Origin: Kribbella antibiotica
Lineage (GTDB): Bacteria; Actinomycetota; Actinomycetes; Propionibacteriales; Kribbellaceae
Assembly: GCF_004349055.1 (NCBI RefSeq)
Contig: NZ_SMKX01000043.1
Span: 1-55,949, forward strand
Direction: 5' to 3'
Length of the DNA stretch: 55,949 nt
The notes beneath the pieces were generated by a model. It was not told where the DNA came from and searched no databases. It was given only the letters and a program-made list of their open reading frames with translations. The translations under genes were made by a program, and so were the position numbers. Positions 1-7,300 of the stretch are shown piece by piece; the first letter of the stretch is position 1; each line of letters opens with the position of its first letter.

Positions 1-1
1 C

Positions 2-1159
2 TTTTTGCCGGGCGGGGCGGGTGCTGGTGGGCCCGCGGCGGACAAGCCTGCTGAGCGGGGTGCTGCGCCACTCGCAGCGCCTACGCCGCGGTTGCGGCGC
101 GTGATTGATGAAGAGGCTGCGCCGCAGTTGAGCGGATCGCGGCTGGATGGGCCCGGGCTGGCGGGGTCGCGGTTGGGGACCACCCCGGGGCAGGACGCTG
201 CGGCGGCGTACCGGGCTGTTTATCACCCGGACCCGATTCCGTTCGATCCGAACAAGAAGCGGTCGAAGGCGCTGGTGGCCGGGGTTGTGGCTGCGGTGCT
301 GCTGCTGGTGGTGGGTGGGATTGTGTACGGCGGTGCGATGCTGCTCACGAAGAGTGACAGCCTGCTCGCGAATCCGCTGACCACGCCGTCGGTGCGGGGG
401 AGCGATTCGCCCAAGCCGTCGCGGAAGCCGACGCCGGATGCCGATGTGCTGGGGAAGAACCCGATTTATGCGGCTGGGAAGCTGGCTGCGTTCAGCTGCA
501 AGGAGCCGGCGTACCGGCCGACCTCCAAGGAGAACGTGTTCTCGTACTACGAGGCGATGATCAAGTGCCTCGACAGTGCGTGGAAGCCGGTCGTGACCAA
601 AGCCGGGTTCGAGTTCAACTCGCCGCGGCTGATCGTCTTCGACGAGGGTGTCGAGACGGCGTGCGGGTTCCAGAAGAAGGTCGCGTCGTACTGCGCCGAT
701 GAGCAGGGCGGCAGTGTGACGATGCCGTACGAGGATTTGGTCGAGACGGACTACGCGAACGACAAGGCAGGCTCCCGGGTGCGGATGGCCAACTCGATCG
801 CCTTTGTGTACGGCATTCACGTACAGAGCCTGACCGGGATCCTGGAGTCGTCGATCAACCTGCACGACCAGGCCAAGAACAAGGCCGGCGAGCTGGAACA
901 GGACCGGCGGCAGGCTTTGCAGGCGGGCTGTTTCGCTGCCGCCTTCATGAGCGCCGTCAAGGCGAGCTTCCCGCTGCAGGGTGAGTTGCAGCGGCGGTGG
1001 ATCTCCCTGATGAACAACACCGGCGACGAGAACACCAAGGAGAAGGTGCGCGACCACGGCTCGGTGAAGAGCAATGCGCTCTGGATGGGGCAGGGCTGGA
1101 AGAATCTCGATCCGGGGACCTGCAACACTTTTGGAGCGCCTGCCGCCAAGGTCGGTTGA
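2..1159 (+). CDS. Membrane-anchored neutral zinc metallopeptidase-like protein, catalytically degenerate (5' partial)
   Basis: The frame is open to the window edge, so the true start may lie upstream; the first in-window start is TTG at 5 (384 residues, numbering used here). Order: Pro/Ala/Arg-rich N-terminal region, one membrane helix at about residues 89-114, a Ser/Pro linker, then an extracellular domain of the neutral zinc peptidase (YpfJ-like) type. The zinc site is gone: the positions that are HEYGH in the next gene read FVYGI (residues 267-271), and the third-ligand Glu is Ala304. Six Cys and the C-terminal VRDHG and CNTF motifs are kept, so the fold is probably maintained. The ~60% length match and shared motifs with the next three genes show they are tandem paralogues (seen). 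A non-catalytic binding or regulatory role is inference. Confidence 0.75.
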   Translation, partial: FLPGGAGAGGPAADKPAERGAAPLAAPTPRLRRVIDEEAAPQLSGSRLDGPGLAGSRLGTTPGQDAAAAYRAVYHPDPIPFDPNKKRSKALVAGVVAAVLLLVVGGIVYGGAMLLTKSDSLLANPLTTPSVRGSDSPKPSRKPTPDADVLGKNPIYAAGKLAAFSCKEPAYRPTSKENVFSYYEAMIKCLDSAWKPVVTKAGFEFNSPRLIVFDEGVETACGFQKKVASYCADEQGGSVTMPYEDLVETDYANDKAGSRVRMANSIAFVYGIHVQSLTGILESSINLHDQAKNKAGELEQDRRQALQAGCFAAAFMSAVKASFPLQGELQRRWISLMNNTGDENTKEKVRDHGSVKSNALWMGQGWKNLDPGTCNTFGAPAAKVG

Positions 1160-1188
1160 GTTTGTGACACGAACGATGGGGACGAGCG

Positions 1189-2472
1189 ATGCCTGACGAG
1201 AAGCCCGACGGTGGTGCCACTGCGCAGCCTGCGGCTGGTCACTTCCTGACCGAAGGCGAAAGTGCGCCGCTCCCCACCGCTCACCGGTCGCAGCCGATCG
1301 CGCTCGGTAAGGCTCGTGCCCTGTCCGGCCCGGGCGAGTCGGCGCTGCGCCGCAAGGCGCGCCCGCTCCCTGTCGACCCCGAGGCCGTCTCGGTCTACAG
1401 CGGTCCTCCGGTCGCGCCGCTCCCCGGTGCGCCGACAACGCCGTTGACCGGCACCCGCCGTACGGGTGGTGCTCGTCGCGTCGGGTGGAACCGGCCTTAC
1501 TCCCGCGCCGGAGCGCAGTACAACCAGGTGGGACCGCCACCTCCGCCGCCGCGGAAGTACTCCAACGTGGTCGTCGCCGGGCTGTCCGCGCTCGTCCTGG
1601 TCGTTACTGCGTCCGTCGGCGTCGCCTGCTTCAAGGCGATCAGCAGCTACGACAGCTCCGTCGACAACCCGCTGTCCCGTCCCTCGGTCCACCGCCCGAC
1701 GGCTCCGATCCCCACCCTTCCCGACCCGACGGTCACCAAGACCGTGCCGGGCGTGAAGGACATCGACCGCGTGCAGAAGAACGAGATCTACAAGGCGGGC
1801 AAACTCGCGGCCGTCGGCTGCAAGGAGCCGTCGGTCCGGCCGACCTCACAGGTCACCACCCTGCGGTACTTCCAGGGGTTGCTGCCCTGCCTCAACGAGG
1901 CCTGGAAGCCGCTGATCGAGAAGGCCGGTTACACCTTCCGGGCCCCGAAGCTCACGCTGGTGAGCGCGAAGGTTCCCACCGCCTGCACGGGTGAGAGTGA
2001 CAGCTCGTACTACTGCGGGACCGACGAGACGATCGCCATCGACTGGCAGGACTACGTCGCCATGTACAAGCGCGATCCGATCGACGCCCGGGTCTGGATG
2101 ATGGACGTGATGGCGCACGAGTACGGCCACCACGTCCAGGACATGACCGAGATGCTGACCGCGGTCGGATCCTTGCAGGGCTGGGCGAAGACGGAGGCGG
2201 CGGAGCTCGAACTGAACCGCCGCCTGGAGCTGCAGGCGACCTGCTTCGGCGCCGCGTTCCTGGGCGCGAACAAGGCCGGCCTCGGCCTGACCGGCGCCAA
2301 GCTCCAGGCCTGGGAGTTCGACACCAAGCACAGCGGTGACGAGTACAACCCGAAGAAGGTCCGCGACCACGGCTCCCGTGCGAACCAGTGGTTCTGGGGT
2401 GGCCCCGCCTTCGACTCGGGCAACCCCGCGTCCTGCAACACCTACACGGCCTCGGCCAAGCGAGTCAGCTAA
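1189..2472 (+). CDS. Membrane-anchored neutral zinc metallopeptidase (intact active site)
   Basis: The 427-residue product has a cytoplasmic Pro-rich N-terminus, one membrane helix (about 125-148, starting NVVVAGLSALVLVV) and an extracellular peptidase domain. The zinc site is complete: H310-E311-Y-G-H314, followed by HVQ, with the third ligand E347 in RRLELQA. Six Cys (in VGC, LPC, TAC, YYC, ATC and ASC contexts) match the other three copies and probably form disulfides outside the cell. The C-terminal VRDHGS and CNTY motifs match the family's HG...C(D/N)TF end. ATG at 1189 follows GGGGACGAGC. The stop overlaps the next start by one base (TAATG at 2470), implying translational coupling. Substrate is unknown. 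Confidence 0.85.
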   Translation: MPDEKPDGGATAQPAAGHFLTEGESAPLPTAHRSQPIALGKARALSGPGESALRRKARPLPVDPEAVSVYSGPPVAPLPGAPTTPLTGTRRTGGARRVGWNRPYSRAGAQYNQVGPPPPPPRKYSNVVVAGLSALVLVVTASVGVACFKAISSYDSSVDNPLSRPSVHRPTAPIPTLPDPTVTKTVPGVKDIDRVQKNEIYKAGKLAAVGCKEPSVRPTSQVTTLRYFQGLLPCLNEAWKPLIEKAGYTFRAPKLTLVSAKVPTACTGESDSSYYCGTDETIAIDWQDYVAMYKRDPIDARVWMMDVMAHEYGHHVQDMTEMLTAVGSLQGWAKTEAAELELNRRLELQATCFGAAFLGANKAGLGLTGAKLQAWEFDTKHSGDEYNPKKVRDHGSRANQWFWGGPAFDSGNPASCNTYTASAKRVS

Positions 2473-3341
2473 TGCTCAAGGCGGCCGGGCTCGCCGTACT
2501 GGCAGTCGCGGTCGCCGCGGTAGCTGGAGTCGCGACACAGGAAGAGCGGTCGATGGCGGCGCAACCCGCCCGTACGACGCCTACTCCGCTGCCGGTCAAG
2601 CCCACGGTGAAACCGACCTCGACCGCGCGGCCAGTTGTGCCGACGGCGGCGACGAGCAAGCTGTACGGCGCGGGCCAGGTGGCGGCGGTTCCGTGTGTGC
2701 TGCCGCGGAAGCGGCCGTCCGCCAAGGCGGAGCTGATGGGCTACGCGCGGGTCGCGCTGGCATGTATGGATCGCGCGTGGGCGCCGGTCATCAAGCGTGC
2801 CGGCGGCAGTTACTGGTCGCTGGAGATCTACCCGTACGACGTGGTCCAGCTGCCGCTGGAGTGCGCTGCGGCGCGTGCGGACACCGACGCGTACTACACG
2901 AGCGGGCGGATCTGCTTCGAGTGGCGCGAGTACATCGACCCGGACTATCCGCAACAGGCGCTGGTCGACTTCCAGGACATGCTCGCGCACGAATACGGCC
3001 ATCACGTGCAGCAGGCGACCAACATCCTTGACCTGTACGACAACCAGGCCTGGAAGCAGACGCAGGCCGAGCAGCTCGAAAGTAATCGCCGGATGGAGCT
3101 GCAGGCCAGTTGCTTGGGCGCCGCCTTCCTCGGCGCCAACCGCGCAGGCTTCGGACTGACCGGCGTACGGCGTGACTTATGGGTCTACCGGACCAGGCAC
3201 CAGGGTGATGAATACAACCCGCGCAAGGTGCGTGACCACGGTGCGCGCGTGAACTTCGCCTACTGGACCGCGCGAGCCTTCGCCTCCCGAAACCCCGCAT
3301 CCTGCAACACCTTCACCGCCACCTCGAAAAGAGTCAGCTGA
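2472..3341 (+). CDS. Secreted neutral zinc metallopeptidase (intact active site)
   Basis: The 289-residue product opens with a short signal peptide or anchor (LKAAGLAVLAVAVAAVAG) and a Pro/Thr linker, then the same peptidase domain as its neighbours. The zinc motif H173-E-Y-G-H177 and the third ligand E209 (RRMELQA) are intact. The six-Cys pattern is kept, as are VRDHGA and CNTF near the end. ATG at 2472 was chosen because it shares one base with the upstream TAA and begins the hydrophobic signal; earlier in-frame starts lie inside the upstream gene. It ends TGATG into the next gene, so the array is translationally coupled. It lacks the long cytoplasmic region of copies 1 and 2. Confidence 0.83.
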   Translation: MLKAAGLAVLAVAVAAVAGVATQEERSMAAQPARTTPTPLPVKPTVKPTSTARPVVPTAATSKLYGAGQVAAVPCVLPRKRPSAKAELMGYARVALACMDRAWAPVIKRAGGSYWSLEIYPYDVVQLPLECAAARADTDAYYTSGRICFEWREYIDPDYPQQALVDFQDMLAHEYGHHVQQATNILDLYDNQAWKQTQAEQLESNRRMELQASCLGAAFLGANRAGFGLTGVRRDLWVYRTRHQGDEYNPRKVRDHGARVNFAYWTARAFASRNPASCNTFTATSKRVS

Positions 3342-4183
3342 TGCGCAGTTCCCTTACCCGCTTGGCGATCGGCGTACTGGCTGTTGGTCTGCTTGCCGGC
3401 TGTGGCCCCAAGGACAGCCCGGTCGCCGAGCAGCCGACCCCCTCCGCCACCCCCACGCCGACGCCCACTCCGAGCCCGACGCCGACCGGGCCGCCGGAGG
3501 ACGGGCTGGTGCGGAACTCGATCTACGCCGCCGGTGAGGTCGCGGAGGTCAAATGTGCGCTCCCGACGACGAAGCTCGCGAACCAGCAGGCGGTGATTGG
3601 CTATGCCGCCGCGTTCGTGGGGTGTTTGAACAAGGCGTGGGAGCCGGTTCTCGAGAAGGCCGACAAGGTTTTTGTGCCGGCCAAGGTCGTGCCGGCGGTT
3701 GTCGGCACGAAGTCGCCCTGCGACGAGATCCGGGCGACGTCCGCGGCCCACTACTGCTCGTCGGACTCGAGCATCTACCTCAAGTGGTCGTCGTCTGTCG
3801 AGAACCAGGCGAGCGCACAGGAAGACGCGCGCGAGGAGCTGCAGTTCGTCATTGCCGGTCTGTACGGCTATCACGTGCAGTCTGCGGCCGGGGTGGAGGA
3901 GCCGTACGCCAAGCGCTACGCAACGGCGACATCGGCGGCCGCAAAGCTCTTGGAGAGCAAGCGCTACCAGATCCAGGCACGCTGCTTCGCCGCCGCCTTC
4001 TACGGCGCCAACCAGAAGTCCCTTGCCCTGGACAAGGGATTCATCATCTACTACGGCACCTTCGGATTCGCCAAGGACAAGAAGAACGACGGTCAGCAGA
4101 ACAGCTGGCTCGCCAAGGGCTGGCTCGGCAAGAGCGCCAACGCCTGCAACACCTGGGCCGCTTCACCGAAGCAGATCAGCTGA
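3341..4183 (+). CDS. Lipoprotein paralogue of neutral zinc metallopeptidase, catalytically degenerate
   Basis: The 280-residue product has a lipoprotein signal with lipobox LLAGC (Cys21) and a (Thr-Pro)n linker, then the same six-Cys domain as the three preceding genes. The zinc site is destroyed: the HEYGH positions read GLYGY (173-177), and the third-ligand Glu is Ile211 (YQIQA). VRDHG is also lost, while CNTW at the end is kept. The frame is open and the lipobox intact, so this looks like a surface-anchored pseudoenzyme rather than a decaying gene (inference). It starts inside the upstream stop (TGATG). Its 3' end overlaps the convergent acetyltransferase gene by 8 bp. Confidence 0.8.
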   Translation: MRSSLTRLAIGVLAVGLLAGCGPKDSPVAEQPTPSATPTPTPTPSPTPTGPPEDGLVRNSIYAAGEVAEVKCALPTTKLANQQAVIGYAAAFVGCLNKAWEPVLEKADKVFVPAKVVPAVVGTKSPCDEIRATSAAHYCSSDSSIYLKWSSSVENQASAQEDAREELQFVIAGLYGYHVQSAAGVEEPYAKRYATATSAAAKLLESKRYQIQARCFAAAFYGANQKSLALDKGFIIYYGTFGFAKDKKNDGQQNSWLAKGWLGKSANACNTWAASPKQIS

Positions 4184-4634
4184 GGTTGAGTTTGAAGCCC
4201 TCGTGGGATTGCTCGAAGCCCAGGTTGACGTAGAAGCGGTGGGCGTCGGTGCGGGTCTTGTCGGACGTGAGCTGGACCAGCACGGCGCCTCGGTTGCGCG
4301 CCTCGTCGATCGCCCAGCGGATGAGCGTCGTACCGAGTCCTTCGCCGCGGGCCGGCTTCGCGACGCGGACTGCTTCGATGATGGCGCGGAGGGCGCCGCG
4401 GCGGGACATGCTGGGGACCAAGGTGAGCTGGAGCGTGCCGATGGTCTCATCGTTGCGATCGGCAACCACCAGGAGTTGGTTGGGGTCGGCATCGATGGCG
4501 GCGAAAGCCTGCTGGTACGGCGTCAGGTCGGCCGGCGACTCGCGGATCGCGCCCAGGGGGTCGTCGGCGAGCATGGCGACGATGGCGGGGACGTCGGCGG
4601 CGGTCGCGCGACGGATGGTCAGATCGGCGGTCAT
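4176..4634 (-). CDS. GNAT family N-acetyltransferase
   Basis: The 152-residue product MTADLTIRRATAADVPAI... is a single GNAT domain, which transfers an acetyl group from acetyl-CoA to an amine. Beta-strand 4 and the acetyl-CoA pyrophosphate loop are visible as a hydrophobic strand followed by RGEGLGTTLIRWAIDEAR, close to the R/Q-x-x-G-x-G/A consensus. The family ending HRFYVNLGFEQSHEGFKL is present. ATG at 4634 was preferred over the one six codons upstream because the GNAT fold begins immediately after it. It is convergent with the metallopeptidase array and has no operon partner. Substrate cannot be told from sequence. Confidence 0.87.
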   Translation of the reverse strand: MTADLTIRRATAADVPAIVAMLADDPLGAIRESPADLTPYQQAFAAIDADPNQLLVVADRNDETIGTLQLTLVPSMSRRGALRAIIEAVRVAKPARGEGLGTTLIRWAIDEARNRGAVLVQLTSDKTRTDAHRFYVNLGFEQSHEGFKLNLS

Positions 4635-4816
4635 GGCGCTCAGTTTAGGCAAGGACCTTTAGTTGCAACCCAATGATTACAGGGATGTGACAACCGTTTG
4701 CTCTGAGCAACGAAGGGAACGGGTAATACTAGACACCACTGCATCCGCCCGTAGCCGGGGTCGTGTGTGCAGTGTTGCGCGCGATGGCGGGTGCGGGCCT
4801 ATCGGGAGGAAATCCG

Positions 4817-5617
4817 ATGAGTTCGTTGGCAATCGACTTCACTGGGCCGTTCGAGGACGCGTTCAGCAAGCTGCTGGGGTTCATTCCGAACCTGCTCGGC
4901 GGCCTGGTCATCCTGGTCATCGGGTATTTCGTGGCCAAAGTTCTCGGCAAGCTGGTCGGGAAACTACTCGGCAAGGTCGGGTTCGACCAATGGATGGAGC
5001 GGGCCGGTGTCTCCGGTGTGCTGCAGCGGTCCGGCACGGGGCTGACTGCTTCGGCGGTACTGGGACAGGTCGTGTTCTGGTTCGTGTTCCTGATCAGCTT
5101 CACGATGTTCGCCTCCGCGCTCGGTGTCCCGGAGATCTCGAACTTCATGAGCACGATGCTCGGCTACATCCCGCGGATCTTCGCGGCGATCGTGATCATC
5201 TGCCTGGCGGCGCTGTTCGCGAACTTCCTGGCCGCGATCATCCGTGGTGCCACCGGCAACGAAACCCTGGCCAAGGTCGGTAAGTACGCGATCCTCGTGT
5301 ACGCCGCCTTTGCTGCGCTCACGCAGTTGGGGATCGCGGTTCAGCTGACCGGTAACACGCTCCTGATCGTGCTCGCCGGAGCGGCGCTCGCACTCGGCCT
5401 GGCTTTCGGTCTCGGTGGCCGCGAGATGGCTGCCCGTGCGCTGACCAACCTGTTCTCGCGCGACAACATCCAGAAGCCGGAAGCCCAGCAGAACGACGGC
5501 CTGGGCACGGCACCGCAGTACCAGCCGCCGGCCGACCCGCAGTACCCGGCGGCGCACGGAGCGCCGCACAACGGTGGTTACTCCAACGGTGCGCCGCAGA
5601 ACGGCAACTGGCAGTAG
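4817..5617 (+). CDS. CmpX-like membrane protein with conserved TM-helix repeats (mechanosensitive-channel-like)
   Basis: The 266-residue product has several membrane segments in the first 200 residues (LLGGLVILVIGYFVAKVLG; VVFWFVFLISFTMFASAL; IFAAIVIICLAALFANFLAA; LLIVLAGAALALGLAFGLGG). It ends in a Pro/Gln/Asn-rich soluble tail. The repeat FxxxLLGxIPNLLGGLVILVIG and the later MLGYIPRIFAAIVII pair is the TM_helix repeat seen in CmpX and MscS-like proteins. ATG at 4817 follows GGGAGGA at a normal distance; the upstream in-frame ATG has no such site. A TAATACT -10-like element lies at 4724-4730. Channel function is inferred from the family. Confidence 0.82.
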   Translation: MSSLAIDFTGPFEDAFSKLLGFIPNLLGGLVILVIGYFVAKVLGKLVGKLLGKVGFDQWMERAGVSGVLQRSGTGLTASAVLGQVVFWFVFLISFTMFASALGVPEISNFMSTMLGYIPRIFAAIVIICLAALFANFLAAIIRGATGNETLAKVGKYAILVYAAFAALTQLGIAVQLTGNTLLIVLAGAALALGLAFGLGGREMAARALTNLFSRDNIQKPEAQQNDGLGTAPQYQPPADPQYPAAHGAPHNGGYSNGAPQNGNWQ

Positions 5618-5624
5618 AGCTCTT

Positions 5625-5670
5625 CATAGCGGGCGGCAATCCCATATCGGGGTTGCCGCCCGTTGCTATG
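5625..5670. terminator. Bidirectional terminator hairpin between convergent genes
   Basis: GGGCGGCAATCCC (5631-5643) pairs with GGGGTTGCCGCCC (5649-5661), with one T-G wobble and a 5-nt loop. CATAGC (5625-5630) and GCTATG (5665-5670) extend the stem past a GTT bulge. It sits exactly between the CmpX-like gene and the convergent minus-strand gene. There is no strong T run. Confidence 0.7.
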
Positions 5671-5671
5671 A

Positions 5672-6199
5672 CTATTCGGTCTTGTCGGGTCCGGAACTGC
5701 GGACGTCCTCGACCTTGGTGAGGGCTTCGCGCAGGTCAGCGAGCCACGTGTCAGCGTGCTGCGACACGAGCTTCACGCACCAACCAAGCGCGTCGCTGCG
5801 CGAGCGGGCTACCCCGGCATCGACCAGCGTGTCGAGGACCTGACGCTCGGGCTGCCGCAGCCGCGTCATCACCGGCGCGGACAGCGAGGTGAAGACCTTG
5901 CGGGTCTCACCGCAGTCGACACCCCAGGCGACCTTGCGGCGAGTCGCGTGCTCGAGCTCGCGCGCGATTTCGATCCGGCGCTCGCGGGTGTCCTCGCGGT
6001 ACTGCTTGATCCGGCCCCCTTCGGCGGCGGATCGTTCGGCGGCGCTCACGTCGTCGCCCTGCTCAGGAGCCTTCAGTCGGCCCACGATCAGGATCTCGTC
6101 CCGGTCGATGGTCAGCTCCGGCTCGCCGTCGAACCAGTCGGCGGGCAGGCGGCCGGTCAACCAGCCGCGGACCTTCTCGGTCTCAGTCTCTGTACTCAT
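5672..6199 (-). CDS. Conserved hypothetical protein with palindrome over its start codon
   Basis: The 175-residue product begins MSTETETEKVRGWLTGRLPA. It is acidic and charged, without signal peptide or membrane helix. The middle (about 55-85) is highly charged and likely helical. The C-terminal part contains RSRSDALGWCVKLV, which resembles the helix of ribbon-helix-helix or small actinobacterial regulator-like proteins, but I do not recognise the family firmly. The start codon lies inside a perfect 18-bp palindrome (6198-6215), which suggests tight control or autoregulation (inference). It is convergent with the CmpX-like gene across a hairpin. Confidence 0.7.
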   Translation of the reverse strand: MSTETETEKVRGWLTGRLPADWFDGEPELTIDRDEILIVGRLKAPEQGDDVSAAERSAAEGGRIKQYREDTRERRIEIARELEHATRRKVAWGVDCGETRKVFTSLSAPVMTRLRQPERQVLDTLVDAGVARSRSDALGWCVKLVSQHADTWLADLREALTKVEDVRSSGPDKTE

Positions 6200-6215
6200 G
6201 TAATCATGATTACAT
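6198..6215. promoter_or_regulatory. Perfect 18-bp palindrome (candidate operator)
   Basis: ATGTAATCATGATTACAT is identical to its own reverse complement. It overlaps the first bases of the minus-strand gene ending at 5672, at positions +1/+2 of the start codon and just upstream. AT-rich perfect symmetry in this GC-rich background is unlikely by chance. The binding protein is unknown. Confidence 0.6.
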
Positions 6216-6310
6216 ACTTACCCAAACGCACTTCAAGCAGAACCGCAGCCCGATTTCGAGCAGCCTGCAATAGGTAGTGCGCGCACGATCACTCACCGAC
6301 GCTGGACCGC

Positions 6311-7156
6311 ATGACTCTGCCCAGAACGCTGGCTGCCGTCTCAGCCGCCGCCCTGCTCACCACGGCCCTCGCCGCCACGCTCCCGGCCCAGGCCGCCGTA
6401 CCGGACCTGCAGTTGGTCACTCAGACGACCGGTCCGGCCTCCACCGCGACCCAGCACGGCACCGCCCAGTGTCCGATGACCAGCAACATCCTCGGAGCCG
6501 GCGGAGAGGTGACTGGTGGCCGCGGCCAGACCAGCCTGTCCACCTACACCCAGATCGAGCGTGAGTGGGGATCCACCCAGGCCGACGAGGACGCCGACGG
6601 TACGACGGCCGACTGGGGCCTCACGTCGTACGCCATCTGCACGTCCGGCCCGCACCGCGAGTCGCTCAGCCAGTTCTCGCCGTACAACTCCAGTTCCGAG
6701 AAGCTCCTCACTGTGGCCTGCCCAGCCGGCACCGTCACCACCAGTGCCGGCGCAGCGGCCTCAGACGGCGGCAGCCTCGTCCTGGACGACGCCATCCCAA
6801 GCGCTGACCTCACCACCGTCACCGTCGACGTCTTCGAGGCCCAAGCCGGTCGCACCGACAGTTGGCCTGCTAGTGCCTCCGCCCGCTGCGGAACCCCGCT
6901 CCCCGGCCTCCAGCGCGTAGCAGCCACCTCACCCACCGACTCCGCCACCAACAAGTCAGTCACCGCCACCTGCCCCGCAGACAAGAAGGTAGTCGGCACC
7001 GGCCACGAAATCATCAATGGCAAAGGCCAAGTCCTCCTGGACGACGTAGTCCCCAGCGCCGACCTCACCTCAGTCCGAGCCGAAGCCTTCGAAGACCAAG
7101 ACGGCACCCCCAACAACTGGTCCATCACCGCCTACGCAGTCTGCGCCACACCCTGA
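6311..7156 (+). CDS. Secreted protein of three ~85-residue Cys-bounded repeats
   Basis: The 281-residue product has a clear signal peptide (residues 1-28, ending LPAQAA). It then has three tandem units, each starting Cys-Pro and ending Tyr/Arg-x-x-Cys: CPMTSNILGAG...YAIC, CPAGTVTTSAG...ARC and CPADKKVVGTG...YAVC. Units 2 and 3 share LDDxxPSADLTxVxVxxFE. One disulfide per repeat is likely. No enzymatic motif is visible and I do not recognise the family by name. It is followed by an intrinsic terminator, so it is probably monocistronic. Confidence 0.75.
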   Translation: MTLPRTLAAVSAAALLTTALAATLPAQAAVPDLQLVTQTTGPASTATQHGTAQCPMTSNILGAGGEVTGGRGQTSLSTYTQIEREWGSTQADEDADGTTADWGLTSYAICTSGPHRESLSQFSPYNSSSEKLLTVACPAGTVTTSAGAAASDGGSLVLDDAIPSADLTTVTVDVFEAQAGRTDSWPASASARCGTPLPGLQRVAATSPTDSATNKSVTATCPADKKVVGTGHEIINGKGQVLLDDVVPSADLTSVRAEAFEDQDGTPNNWSITAYAVCATP

Positions 7157-7171
7157 GCAGCACGGCTGAAC

Positions 7172-7204
7172 CGATTGCAACTTGATGCAATCGAGGGCCT
7201 TTTT
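7172..7204 (+). terminator. Rho-independent terminator
   Basis: CGATTGCA (7172-7179) and TGCAATCG (7186-7193) form a perfect 8-bp stem with a 6-nt loop. AGGGCC and TTTTT (7200-7204) follow. It lies 15 bp after the stop of the secreted repeat protein. Confidence 0.8.
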
Positions 7205-7300
7205 GCTTGACCGGGCAGGATCTCCGGGCTCACGCTGACGTCGCGTCACGGATCAGTGGCGCGGCGTTGGGGGTTCGTGCGATCCGTCCTGGGGTGGGGT

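Noticed and set aside
2..1159. Metallopeptidase copy 1 as a broken pseudogene
   Set aside because: The frame is open, the membrane helix and six Cys are intact and only the catalytic site is changed, so a pseudoenzyme fits better than a decayed gene.
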